Shown here piece by piece: positions 22,728-34,979 of a stretch of 64,000 nucleotides of DNA (the stretch's first letter is position 1; each line of letters starts with the position of its first letter). The notes under the pieces are model-generated. The model made no database searches, was not told the origin of the DNA, and saw only the letters and a list, made by a program, of their open reading frames with translations. A program made the translations under genes and the position numbers. Source of the stretch: Pardosa pseudoannulata. Its lineage: Eukaryota; Arthropoda; Arachnida; Araneae; Lycosidae. The DNA is taken from NCBI GenBank assembly GCA_032207245.1, contig CM063499.1, forward strand, positions 32,238,201 to 32,302,200. The letters are read 5' to 3'.

Positions 22728-25095
22728 TCCTTTCCTTTCCTTAGCTTTTGTCGATTCGGAAATCACTCTTGAAAATTCAGGTGCTATTTTCAAAATCTAA
22801 TGCTTCTTTAAGAGCACCCCACGCTCGTATTTATTTGCATTTTTTTAATCTTTATTCGCATCGAAATTTTCTACATTTTCTCGAACATTGTACATTCAAA
22901 TAGCAGTATTTTTCATTAAAAAATTATCATAAAAACGTAAATAACAAAGTATCATTATTCCGAATAAACGTGTGGCTTTCTGAGATCAGTACCAACTGTT
23001 TACATGCAACTTGGATACAAGACAACATACTTTTATATTATTTTGTATATATTTATTTATTAAGAAACAAAACTTCAATCGACAAGCTGACACACCGTTA
23101 TTATTGACAGTGTAAAAATATAAGCACATATAATATAAGAAAAACCTTTTTTTCATCAAAATAAGAAAGTTAAAGTCTAATCGATACAGTTTGTGTGTGA
23201 AACTATGAAATGTTGTGTTTACGAAGTTTAAGACAGTAGGTCTAAGTTTTGCAAAAAAGAGAGAGGTAAAACAAAAAACTCTCTGTCCTGCTTTTTATTT
23301 ATATATATTTAAAATATATAAGATATATATATATATTTATAAATATAAAATATATATATATTTGATATATATATATTGATATTGACGAAGAAAACAGGAT
23401 GTGAGGCATATTATCCCTTGAATAAAACTATTGACTTAATTTACGAAACAATTAAAACAGAATAAATTAGTGGATAGTCCTAGAATAATTGTATGAAAAT
23501 CGCTATATTTGAATGCTCAGAGGGAGTTTTTTAAAACCCACACTTATTGTCAGTAGAAATGAGTCCGAAATTATTTTGATAGACTCTCGCTTTTTATCTA
23601 AACTTTGATCAATCAAAAATAAAATTATACAAATTTATATATAATATATAATAAATATATATATAACAAATAGAATTAAAACTCATTTTCCTTAGCTCCT
23701 TTTTATTCAGGAAATTATCCATCTTGAAAATGGTGGTCAGTTTCAAAATCTAATGCATTGGCAATACACTCTCGTATTTACATTTATTTATATCATATAT
23801 AGACAAGCTCCCTTTGAGTTAACAGATATACATTTTTCCCCTTTTAATGTACTGGACATTTTATAAAATGACTTTTTTTCAAAGATTGAGTATCGGGGGT
23901 ACAGACGGTGGTTCTTTTATGATATTCAGAAAATACTTTCATTTTTAAATCCTAAATACTTTCTTGTGTACTAGAAAGCGTACTCTTTGTAAGTGCGGGA
24001 TCTTTGTACCCATTTACACCTTTCTTATTCCGTTCAAATCGAAAAGTGTTTTTCAAAAGCTCGCAGTTTTGCGTAAGACGACCCGTTTTGTTTTATTGAC
24101 CCTTTTTATAAACTTGGACTCAAGTCTTTCTATTTTTACGTTTCCTAGTGTTTTATTTAACAAGAATGTGTTAGGTATAACATTCATGTAACTTTTCTTT
24201 TTATTTACTGTGCCGGATCACATCTTTTACTCTCCTTTTTATAAATATTTCAAAGGGTTTGTTGAACAACAACATTTAAATTTCTGATAAAATTAATCGT
24301 ATATAGTTTTTGTACCAACACTTCATTCGATCGTCAATCGATGAAGTTGTTTCAAAAGCTTCGCAGTTTTAAGAAATTTTCTTTTGAAAAGAAAATTAAA
24401 CATGTATCGACTTTTCAAAAAATTAAACAAGCTAGTTACCTGCATACTAGAAATGCTTAGTAACTTTGCTTTTACTACCATGTGGCGGACCTACACATAA
24501 AGCGCATTATACTTTTTTGGATAAATTAAAAAGGGATTGTGAATGAACAACATTGTAAAATTTCATTGTAAAATTTAGCATTATACCTTCTAGGTGTGGC
24601 GTGACTCTACACTATAAGGCACATATTATTTATTTCCTAAGAAAACCCTAAAATGTGAAAGGGGTTTTCCAGCACTCTGATGACTCTCTTATTATACAAA
24701 ATAAAATAGTTAATGTAATAGACATACATGGATGTTATGAGGGATTTTTATTATCAGGCTATTTTTTAACTTTGAATTTTTAGCATGCTTGTTTATGTTT
24801 TATTGTGTTTGAACTCGAGTCATCTTTTTATTATTATCTAACCTTGGCCTTCTCTTAAGTAACAATGCTATTTTTTCAACCTGTTGCAGGTAATTCCCGA
24901 AACTCATTTTCCCCGTCTGATGTATCTTTGCCCTTATCTGATATTTGTGAAGTTTCCAAACACCTGTATATATCATCGTAATCAGGTAGGACAAAGGATC
25001 TGTATAAATATTTATGTAAATTTTTAATGCGTATCAGTTGTAAGAGGATAAACCGTAGTTGCATTAAATTATATTATAATTAAATTACATTAATA
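22361..25095. other. AT-rich intergenic sequence with AT microsatellites
   Basis: (AT)n at 22691-22731 and several palindromic AT blocks at 23305-23372 and 23640-23665. The direct repeat CATGATACTTAT...GGATTATTA at 21740 and 22395 brackets the Helitron fragment. No gene recognised. Confidence 0.5.
22691..22731. repeat. (AT)n microsatellite
   Basis: About 40 bp of AT dinucleotides. Confidence 0.95.
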
Positions 25096-25350
25096 ATTGT
25101 TAACCATTTCCTGGTGGTGACCTGGGACGGTGGTTTACGGGTTGCATCCACTCACTGGGCAACTAAATGAGCCGAGCTCGTGGATTCTTCCATAGGGTCT
25201 ACTGCGCACTTTAGTTGCGCATGTAGTTGCCTTTTAGCAAAACCGCTTTCAAAGACATCTTCCGCCAAGGCCTGCCATCGGCGATCTCGATAAGCCATAC
25301 CCTCTCCAGACGTTGGTAATGGCTTGCAGTGGGCCATAGTGGGGGGGGGG
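25096..25350 (+). mobile_element. 300 bp TIR MITE, left-truncated copy
   Basis: Same family as 32555-32851 (CATCCACTCACTGGGC, CTACTGCGCACTTTAGTTGC, CAGTGGGCCATAGTG). Lacks the left inverted end; the right end is a G run followed by TTAA. Confidence 0.8.
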
Positions 25351-26137
25351 CTTAATATTGAAGAGGCTACTACACAACACCTGATCAACTGCATTAAATT
25401 TTTACGCGGGGATCTTTTGAAGAGACCTGCTTTCATCTGGAATGCACTTAAAGCGAACAGTCTCATGGATCTGATTCAGATCAGAGGGATAAACAAGCGG
25501 TTGTTTTGCCCTATAATATATTTACATAAAGAGTGAAAATTGAATATGCAGTAAGTGTATTCAAAAACAGTTTTCTTAGTAGTGAGTTGCACAAAAAGGA
25601 TATAAAATAAGAACAACATAAGAATATCATAACTAAATATACACTGCAGTGTTAGTAAATGCTTTCCTTTTTCCCCATACTGCTTTTTTTTTCTTCTCTT
25701 GCACACTCAGTGTTAACCCTGCATATGATATTCTATATATTAAAGAAATAAACAATATAATGAAAACGTAATAATGTTATAATTGATAATTAAGTTTTTG
25801 CTATTCTATTTATATAAATATCTTAACTGAAATAATATCATGCTATGTATAATTTGTAAACAAAAATATTTTAAATCATATTTAAGTTAAAAATAAAAAA
25901 CTTGATTTAACACTTAAATTGCGGGATGGGTAGTTTTGACCAAAAAACTATTTTGTGTTCAACTTTCTCAAAAACGAAATTGAAATAAATTTCTTGAAAT
26001 TTTATATTCATAAAAATATAATATCGAAGAATTTGTGCTTGTGCCCCTTCCCAAAAAAAAAGATTCATTACTAAACTTTCAAGTGTGGAACCAAAACTGT
26101 ACTTATTCTGACTGTAAAATGCCGATATGTACAAATG

Positions 26138-26187
<50 letters not shown>

Positions 26188-28065
26188 TACGATACATATA
26201 ATGTTGTACAAACTCAGCCTGGACTATGTAAGAAACCTAGACCTGTAAGAAACTAAATAATCCCATTAAAGTTGTCTGTGTATTTTTCTAACTATATATA
26301 CTTTTCGATAGTGTAATATCATATTATTTTTTATCAATTATTATAATAATTTTAGGTATCCGTCTACGTTCGGAAAACTTTTTTCTTTAAACGCAGAAAC
26401 TAGTTGTTTTTACATTTTTAGATTTATTTTTTATATTATCATAGAGAATTGCACTTAAAAATTTATTCCTGGAGAAGTTTTTATAAAATTTCTAATAAAT
26501 GAAGAAAATTTAGTAAAAAAAATCGGGTTTTTTCAAAAGGTCTAATTTTTTAACAAATTAAATTATTTCAATATTTTTTGATGCAACACATTTCTTATAC
26601 ACTGGACTAGTGAATCACTTAAAATCTTTGCTTAATTTACATTTGGTAAAAATATTTTGGTCCTTCAAAATCAAACACATTAAGTTTTTAACGAATTTTC
26701 ATTACCTTTATATCTAACTATGAGTGTAACATCATTAAAAATTATCCAAATTTAAAGCTTTTAAGTCATTCATTAGTAAATACTACAAAAAGCATTCATA
26801 ATAATTTTTAACAAAATATTTTAAGAACTTTTTGAGAAATCACATTTCAAGTTTCAACATTTTATTAAAAATACCATTCTGAGAAAAACGCATTTGAAGT
26901 TTATGAAAGCAACTTTAACTATTAAAAAATTAAAATACATGTTTAAAATTCCCCACACTTTCTTGTTTCAAAACTTTCTAAGTGCCAAGTTGCTAATTAT
27001 TAAAAAATACTAGAAAAATGTTTAAACTAATCTTCATGAAAAATTTAATAAGTTTTGTCCAAAAAATGCTCTCTAAGAGGCTTTAAATTCACAACTTCCG
27101 GTTCCGAAGTCGCTACTTCAGTTTTGTTTCGACAGCTGTCACTGATGTTTAAACAGCTATAACTTTTCTTTTAAATGCCGTAAAGAAAAAACAAAAAAAG
27201 ATTTAGAAGCCTAAAAGTTGAAATTTTACAATAGAGAAATAAAAAAAATTATGATTTTTGGCAAATAATGACTTTTTTTATAACAACATGGATTCATATT
27301 AAACTCCCGCGGTTATACAGTGTTAAAATTTAAAAAAAAAATTCAGATTGATATGAATTTTTAAATCACGATTTTTACGACCCTGATAATAAGTACTTAA
27401 GACTCATTAACGTGTCTGTCCCAGTTTATGTAATGTGTAAGATATATGTGGAGAAAACTAAAAAAAATATCAAAAATGCTACGCTGGGAGCGAAAACGTT
27501 TTAATTATAGTAAGGTATTTTCGCGATCATAAAAGGGGAATGCTTTTTAATCTTCTTGATGCCGTGACGTCCTATTTAATTTCTGAATGGAACATCACAT
27601 GTTCCCTTCCAATTTCTTTCAATAAGAAAATCTTTTTGAGGTCAGTCCAAAAGTGGGATTATGAATGGATGTAATAAAAGAGAAGCCTATAATGGGGATG
27701 AAACGGCCTTTTATCTCGTTGTTCTCATTTACGGATTCTTCTTCAGATCTCTTAATTTATGATGAATCTCTCGTGATTTTTTTTTCCTCGACGCGTGGGC
27801 TGTTTTCTTTCTTCCAGTTTGGCAAGATGGCCGGTGATTTTCCAGAGATAAATTTTATTGCTTTTGATCAATGGTTTCGGAAATATATTTTCAACAATAT
27901 ATATTTTTTAAATGCTCGGATTGCATTTATCTATGTATATTTATCAATTCGCTGCGCATTCTTTAAATGTTTGGAACGTTTTTCGCGAAATTTTGACTAA
28001 TGATAAAGGGGAAACAAATGGGGAACAAATTTGCTGTTATATCGCTTTTTCCCCCCTTTAGCTGG
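25351..28065. other. AT-rich intergenic sequence
   Basis: Includes (AT)n at 26143-26183. The 111-codon frame at 27665-28000 and others have no recognisable domain or splice support. Confidence 0.5.
26143..26183. repeat. (AT)n microsatellite
   Basis: About 40 bp of AT dinucleotides. Confidence 0.95.
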
Positions 28066-28247
28066 TGCCGAACGATGGCTGAATAGTTAGTGTGCTGGTC
28101 TTCGGAACCGGAGTTCGTGGGTTCGAATCCCTCTACGGCATGGATGTTCGTAGCCGTTCGGAATCGGCTTTAAGTAGTAGGTCCTGGTCTCATTAGTCCT
28201 CGTGTTGCAAAAAGTAGACCGTAGCACTCCAAAACAAACCAAACCCC
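28066..28247 (+). mobile_element. SINE, first of a tandem trio
   Basis: Full-length family member with A box (ATGGCTGAATAG, mutated) and perfect B box GGTTCGAATCC. Followed by the linker CCCCTCTACCGGGCTTCTAC. Confidence 0.92.
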
Positions 28248-28270
28248 TCTACCGGGCTTCTACAGGATGT

Positions 28271-28447
28271 TGCCGAACGATGGTCGAATGGTAGGGTGTT
28301 GCCCTTTAGAACCGGAGTTCGTGGGTTCGAATCCCACTATGGCATGGATGTTCGTAGCCGTTCGGAATCGGCTTTAAGCAGTAGGTCCCGGTCTCATTAG
28401 TCCTCGTGTTTCAAAAAGTAGACCGTAGCACTCCAAAACAAACCAAA
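28271..28447 (+). mobile_element. SINE, second of a tandem trio
   Basis: About 205 bp downstream of the first copy and followed by an identical linker, showing that SINE plus linker was duplicated as one unit. Confidence 0.92.
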
Positions 28448-28474
28448 CCCCTCTACCGGGCTTCTACAGGATGT

Positions 28475-28646
28475 TGCCGAACGATGGTCGAATGGTAAGG
28501 GGCTGCCCTTTAGAACCGGAGTTCGTGGGTTCGAATCCCACTATGGCATGGATGTTCGTAGCCGTTTGGAATCGACTTTAAGAAGTAGGTCCCCGGTCTC
28601 ATTAGCCCTAGTGTGCAAAACAGTAGACAGTAGTACTCCAAACCAA
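28475..28646 (+). mobile_element. SINE, third of a tandem trio, inserted in element H end
   Basis: Flanked by TCTACAGGATGT (28463-28474) and TCTACAGGGTGT (28647-28658), a 12 bp duplication with one mismatch that is the terminal sequence of the inverted-repeat element H. Confidence 0.88.
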
Positions 28647-28650
28647 TCTA

Positions 28651-29213
28651 CAGGGTGTTTCAAAAATGACCGGTATATTTGAAAAATCAATAAAAAAAAA
28701 TAAACGGACAGTGATAGAAATTCACAGTTTATTGCAATATGCTTGGGACAATATTAAATTTTTAGGCAGACAAATTTTCAAAATTAGTTAGAATGTTTCA
28801 CACTAGATGACGCTGCAGTCTGGAAAAATCGAAACTACGATATTTTCTAGATTCCACCATGCGCAGCAATAATATGGCGTATTTTCAGAACGAAATTATC
28901 AGAAACCCGTGTAAACGACTCAGGCGGGATGGCTTTGCATGCAGAACAGATGTACTGTTCTAGTTATTCGATTGTTTCTGGATACTGTCTGTACACCTTG
29001 TCTTTTAAGAGTCCCCACAGACAAATAACTTAGTTTAGATTTTTCCAGACTGCAGCGCCATCTGCTATGGAACATTGTAACTAATTTTAAAGTTTGTCTG
29101 CCTGAAAATTTACTATTGTCCCAAGCATATTGCAATAAACTGTGAATTTCTATCACTCTTCGTTTATTTTTTATTGATTTTTCAAATATACCGGTCATTT
29201 TTGAAACACCCTG
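28651..29213. mobile_element. Long-armed inverted-repeat element H (TA target)
   Basis: Starts CAGGGTGTTTCAAAAATGACC and ends with its exact complement, with TA on both sides. The arms pair over roughly 200 bp (28651-28860 against 29030-29213) at about 85-90% identity. TA target and end sequence suggest a Tc1/mariner-like or foldback element. The minus-strand frame 28920-29198 merely follows the arm; no domain recognised. Confidence 0.85.
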
Positions 29214-30090
29214 TATATTTTCTCTGTAGGTTAAAGTTCTCTCTCGGCAATTCGCGCCATTTGTCGCTATTTTTCGGATACTGTAAAGAATTTGTGAAAT
29301 TCAAAGTAATCGAGGAAATTCATGACAGTTGATAGAGATAAATAATTTTATTGTATTAGTTTATTATATTTATACGGAAAATTATGTCATTTGACTTATT
29401 TTGCAGTAATTTGATCAAAATTTAATGTAATCATTAATCATTAACATTTCCCATATATATGTGAAAATATTGAAAATTGTAGTTATTTCTTTTAAAAAAA
29501 TTTTCAAATGTAATGTTTCTAACATTTTGATGAATAACTAACAAAATGAAACAGAAAAATTTTCAATTTTAGCACGTTTTTCTCAAATATTTTCTACAGA
29601 CAAGGGGTTAAACAAGGGATTAAAGTTAAAAAAAAATCTTAGATTGTATAAAATAAATGTATAAAAAATTTATAGATGTATAAAATAAAATGTGAATAAG
29701 AATTGTTAATTTATACTGATATCTCAGTTTTTATGTTATATTATCAATAGTATTTTCAACAACAAAAAAAAATGAATATTTAAATAAATGTAAACTTTTT
29801 ATGTATTTAACATTAGATGATATTTATAAAATACATCTACTTTCACCTCACGATAAAAATCATAAAAAAATGTTCATGAATATAAAGCTATAGCTTAAAT
29901 AATTCTTGCAAAAAACATAGTGAAACCTTCAAATGGAATGCATGTTAGGAAGAACAAACTTATCCCCTATTTAGAGGTTTCTCTTAATTAGAGGTTTAGA
30001 AAGAAAATATTAAAATATTCTATTTTCTGCTATATACATACAACTCAGTGTAGATTATTAAAAAATTTAGATTTATATCTTATTTAAAAA
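29214..30090. other. AT-rich intergenic sequence
   Basis: Nothing recognised. Confidence 0.5.
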
Positions 30091-30546
30091 CTTGCATTTA
30101 GCCCGTCATATGAATGGATCAGTAAAATTTTTAATTTTTCAGATTTGTAAAGCACTCTGAGGCAGGTAAAAAAAATGGTTTGTTTTTTGGCTGAGAATTA
30201 TCTTGCAACAAAAAAATAATCCATAATTAAATTATAATTTATTACCTATGTACGTAGTCAATTATTTAAGCCAAATATAAAAGAAAATTACTTACGTAAT
30301 ACCTGAGTTCAGAGATAAAATGTATGAAAATGATACAGACGATATTTAAATAATTTAAAATAAGAAAAGATTAAATGAGATGGTTAAAGGAATGACGTCA
30401 TAATGTTAGAAAATAAATGTTATTTTTACCTATTTATTATGTGATAAATTGATCAATTTTATCGCCTGCTCTTAAAATGGGGCTTGAAATAATTGGATTA
30501 AACTCTTGAAAAGGGCAGATAACTTAGGCTATTATTATGTAGGGGA
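30091..30546 (-). mobile_element. Helitron-like element, short copy
   Basis: Left end is the 3' terminus (CTTGCATTTAGCCCGTCATATG, hairpin decayed); right end complements to A|TCCCCTACATAATAATAGCC, the intact 5' terminus. TGACGTCA at 30393-30400. Confidence 0.75.
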
Positions 30547-32462
30547 TTTTTTAAATCATTACAAACGTTTTATATAATTTTATTGCTGACTTTGAAAATT
30601 TTCAATTTAAAATTTCTATTTATTTATTTATATTATACGAAGTCTTGATTTTAATATATTACCCAATTTTTCACTCTTATTTTTAGAGAAAAGAGGACTT
30701 GAATATATAATGAAACATTTCATAGTTTTTATTGGCAATATTGTTAATGTCTTTCATAATGTAATTTTTTTTCCTACGTCACGCAAGAGTAGGAGGATTT
30801 CTAAAAGTCCAGTTTGAAATTCGCGTTTAGAGAATGTTTGTTTTACGTTTCAAGCATTACTATTTAGTAAAGTTCTAAATTAAAAATATGTCGACTGTAC
30901 CTGGTGCAGGGGTTTTCATTTTGTGTAAAATTCTGTATAAAATTCAAGTTTCTAATTTAATGAATAAAATTACTTATATCAGCATTGTAAGCTTTATTTT
31001 GTCGCACTGATTTTTCAATTTTTAGGTAATTTTGAGGAAGTTCAGGTGTTTTTATTTTACTAAAAAAAATCATAATTAGGGAAAATTAGTTATTGATAGA
31101 GAAAAATCAGTAAAGATTGGAATGCACTTTTTGTGTTGTTAAAATGTGTTGCATTAAACTTTTTAAATATTCCTTTGACATGGACGAAATATATGTAAAA
31201 TAGTTTATTAAAGCTCTATTACTTTTGTCGAAACTCCGTAAGTAAAAATGCCTAGGAAAATAAACAGTTGATAAGTAGACAACGTAATGTGTAACGTCCG
31301 ATTTCCTTTTTACCTTGATATTAGCTTTCCGGCAATGCTATTGCGCCTGCTGTAAACACAGTTTTAAAGGGATCGTATTGGAAGCAAACTTAGCGTCGAG
31401 CGAAGATAAAGATGCATACGGATAGGCGATATCTTTCACAAATCCATTAAATAATTTTAAATGTCTTATAATTTTATCGTGACTATATATTTTTACGCTA
31501 TAACGCTCGCCCTGAAAATAATTTTAAAGGTGTTGTAAGCATTTGTACTATTGTTCAAAGATAAAGAAGCAGACAAATAAGCATATTTACTTAAAGTCCT
31601 TTAAATTATTTTGAATATCTTATAATTATTTTGATAATATAAAATAGACGTTTACAAAAAATTAATAAATTAAGTTTACAAACTGAAATATTTCTCTAAA
31701 TGAAAAAAAAAAGTAAAATGAACTAAAGTAAATTCGTAATTTTTTTTTAAATTAGCATTCATGTTATCAGAAAATTCATATACAGTGGAATCTCGATTCA
31801 TCGTTTTTCATGGGGGTGGAACCGGAAAACGATGAATGCGGGAACTTTACTTTAAAAATAACCACTTTACTTTCAAATGGAAAGGCTTTCGCGGGTCGTC
31901 AGTTGGGAACGCTTTTTCTAACATATGTACGTATGCATAATTATGAAATAAGACATTATCAAACGTGGGAAAGAATTTCATTTTATAAAACTAAAAAAAA
32001 AAATCCCACTCTGGTTATGAAACCCTCATATTTATAATTCGGGAATCCAAACCTCTAATTCAGAGGTGATTCTGATCCGAAAATTTCCGAATTTTCCGAA
32101 AATTTTTGAGTGTCTTTTCCAAAAATTATAAAAAACAGACTTTTTTTTCCTCCGAAAATTTAATAAGAATTTTCGGAAAAATTTGTTCCTGAAAATTAAA
32201 AAAAAAAGTTTTTTTAAAACCATCTTCTACTTCAAATAAAATATATAAATGCATTTTGAAGATAATTAGAAAGTTTTATCTTTTCTCTCCCTTTTTTTCT
32301 TTTTTGCCGCGTCCACAAATCTTTTTTCTACAGAAGAACAGTAATATGTTTTGTGATTTTCTTTTATAAAGCAATATTTTAAAATTTTATGTATACAGAT
32401 TAAGAAATTGAATTTTTGTTTTCTAGATAACCAACACACACATTGATATATGTGTATTTGTA
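30547..32462. other. Intergenic sequence with a dispersed repeat
   Basis: TACAGTGGAATCTCGATTCATCG (31783-31805) resembles one end of a pogo/Tigger-type element with no partner end found. 32060-32235 matches the repeat at 1500-1690. Otherwise AT-rich without genes. Confidence 0.5.
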
Positions 32463-32554
32463 CAGAGGCTGTTCGCACATTTTGTAGACGATTTTGGTTA
32501 GCGGTATTAAAAAATCGTTTGTTGCAAATAACTGCAATTGAACTGCGTTTTTAA

Positions 32555-32851
32555 TGTAGCCTCCACACTATGGTCAGTTGTTCACCACTTCCTGATGGTG
32601 ACCTCGAACGATAGTTCACAGGTCGCATCCACAAGCTGGGCCACTTAATGAGTTGAGCGCATTGATTCGTCCATAGGGTCTACTGCGCACTGTAGTTGCG
32701 CATCTGGCTGCCTTTGATCTTTGGAGAAAAACCGCCTCCGAAGCCATCGTTTGCCAAGGCTATTTTATCGTCTGCCGCCATCGGCCACGATAAGCCAAAC
32801 CCCCTCCAGACGGTGGTGATGGCTTGCGGTGGACCATAGTGTGGAGGCGCC
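32555..32851 (+). mobile_element. 300 bp TIR MITE, reference copy (TTAA target)
   Basis: TGTAGCCTCCACACTATGG on the left and CCATAGTGTGGAGGCGCC on the right form the inverted ends, bounded by TTAA at 32551-32554 and 32852-32855. Interior includes CTACTGCGCACTGTAGTTGC and CTTTGATCTTTGGAGAAAA. TTAA suggests piggyBac or Kolobok mobilisation. The minus frame 32680-32901 is this repeat, not a gene. Confidence 0.88.
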
Positions 32852-33273
32852 TTAAGAATTAAAATTATGGTCTGCAGCTTGGGAGGTTTGTTTTTATTCA
32901 AAATTGCGTTTTTAAGGAAGCAGTGGTTCGAAGGCTATATTTATGCTATTTCCAAAGAGAAGTATTCATATTCCGTTATTCAAAAACGATACGAGAGTCA
33001 TGGTTTTGTAATGTATAAAGCGTCGATAGGTAATATCATCAAAAAGAAAGGAAAAAACGTCAAATTGGAGCATCAAGTGGGACAAAAATTCCAAACAAGT
33101 ATCCAAGGAAAAAACGAACATCTTTGACTATTGCAAAGGTACGTTGTTTAAGGTTAAAAGAAAATCCGCCCAGTCAAAGAACAGTTACAAAATCATTAAA
33201 ATGCTCGGTTCCGCTGTAAACAAAATGATAAACGTTGATTTAAATATTAAGAAAGCATAGTCTTTCTCTAAAG

Positions 33274-34242
33274 CAGGGGTAGGCAACGCGGCGCCCGCGG
33301 GCGCCATGGCGCCCCCGATCGATTTTTAATGCACCCTCGCTGGACTAATGTAAAAGTATGATAGCCAGAGCGATTTACTTTTATCAAACGGCGATATACA
33401 GCAAGTAGTCAGTTGAGTTTAGGATTGTGCATAGATTAGCAGTTTGCTAACCTTGAGCGTATTTAATAGCACACACGTATTTTTTGTTAGTGTGTGATCG
33501 TATTTCGAATAGACCACGCGTAGACCGTGCATTTAAAACTACCAAGTAATCCGAAATAATTCTTTTCTTTCAAAACCCTTCATGGATAAATGTAAAAGAA
33601 AAAGAACATATTATTTTAACGATGAATGGAAACATCTATATTATTTCGTTGATTATAAAGGGAAGTGTATTTGTTTGTTGTGTAATAATAGTGTTGCGAT
33701 TTCCAAGAAAAGTAATATTGAACGACATTTTAAGACCGTTCATACCAATTTTGATAGTGACTATCCAAAGAACTCTGAAATTAGAAGGAAAAAAATTATT
33801 TCTTTAAAATCTTCAATAACTAACCAGCAAAGTTTTTTTACTAAACCACTGCAACAACATAAAGCAGCAACGATCGCGTCATATAAAATATCGCATTTGC
33901 TAGCTAAGAATAAAAAATTCATTTACATATGGAGAAATAGTGAAAGAAGCCATGTTAGAAGCTGCTGATTCACTTTTTGAAGAATTTAAGAATAAAAAAG
34001 AAATAGTTTCAGCTATAAACACGTTGCAATCCTCAATTATAAGAAATTAGCTGAAAATATGGACACCCAAGTTTCACACTGAATTATATGTATCATTATG
34101 TATGCCACCAACAAAATAAAGTTATAAAAAATCTGTTTTTTTATGCCTATTTATACCTGTTGATTATCTATAAAATATGCGCCCTCGGTAATTTTCAAAT
34201 TTAGTATTGCGCCCTTAAGGACAAACAGGTTGCCGACCCCTG
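33274..34242 (+). mobile_element. hAT element nested in the mariner transposase
   Basis: Ends CAGGGGTAGGCAAC and (complement) CAGGGGTCGGCAAC, with 8 bp duplications CTCTAAAG (33266-33273) and TTCTAAAG (34243-34250). 969 bp long, retaining a transposase N-terminus but lacking the catalytic core. Confidence 0.93.
33582..34050 (+). pseudogene. hAT transposase N-terminus (BED-type zinc finger), truncated
   Basis: ATG at 33582; residues 15-52 read FNDEWKHLYYFVDYKGKCIC, then LLCNNSVAISKKSNIERHFK and TVH, a C-x2-C...H-x3-H finger like that of GTF2IRD2/ZBED-type hAT proteins. The frame breaks near 33925; the next frame continues TYGEIVKEAMLEAADSLFEE, a conserved hAT segment, before stopping near 34048. 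The RNase-H-like core and dimerisation domain are deleted. The BED finger binds transposon ends in active relatives. Confidence 0.85.
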
Positions 34243-34979
34243 TTCTAAAGCATATCGCTGAATGCAGGACACGCTGCAGAATTCTGTATAAGAAACATTT
34301 ATCCACAGAGAAATGGAAAAAAACGTCTCAATGGATGAATCATGGGTGTATTTAAATGATTGAAAAAAAAAAAAAAAAAACTCCATTTATTATCGTAAAA
34401 GGGGAGAAAAAAATTTAAGTACATGGTTCAAATAATCTAAAGAAAGTTTTTCTAATGGATTCATGATTGTTTGCTGGTTTTTCATGTAATGGTAAGTTAA
34501 AAGTAAGGAGAGTTAAAAAAAAAATGTCAAGATTAACTCAAAATACTATCAGGAACATATTTTATCGCCAATTTTTTTGAACGAAATACTATTGCTTTAC
34601 CCACAGTGCCATCAATCTGTGGAACTCCATCAAGACAAAGCTAGCATTCACACATCAAAATCCACTATAAATTTCCTAAAAGAAATGGAACAAAAAAACG
34701 GTATCAAGGTCATACCGTTCACTGATATCCCTACTAAATCTCACGATATATCACCTATGGATTTTTGTGCTTTCGGAATTTTAAAATCTGCATTATCCAA
34801 ACGTCGTCCCACAATCCTTACAGGACTCTGGAAAGCTGTTCAGGAGGAATGGGATAGAATACCTCTTCTGACACTTCAAAGAGCATTATTATCGTGGAAA
34901 TTACGGTGTCGCAAGATAGTTCAGAATGAGGGCTATTAAATAAACATTTCAAGAATTTTAGGTAATTTAGTTTTGTGAC

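Larger units (their letters stand above)
32867..34936 (+). pseudogene. Mariner/Tc1-type transposase pseudogene, split by hAT insertion
   Basis: The N-terminal part (32867-33124) has a helix-turn-helix-like stretch YSYSVIQKRYESHGF ... ASIGNIIKKKGK. The next segment, in another frame, continues LRLKENPPSQRTVTKSLK. After the hAT insertion it continues (34251 on) to TSQWMNHGCI, which should hold the first catalytic Asp in a DEAWV-like motif, and then LHQDKASIHTS and ISPMDFCAFGILKS, the second and third catalytic Asp. These two are separated by 41 residues, so DD41D. Several stops and frameshifts make it inactive. The 120-codon frame 34577-34936 is the best preserved part. Confidence 0.85.

Noticed and set aside
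28066..28646. Possible tRNA genes (A and B boxes)
   Set aside because: The boxes belong to SINE heads; the anticodon arm does not fold and a ~110 bp SINE tail follows in every copy.
31783..31850. Possible pogo/Tigger end
   Set aside because: Only one end is visible and no matching right end or target duplication was found.
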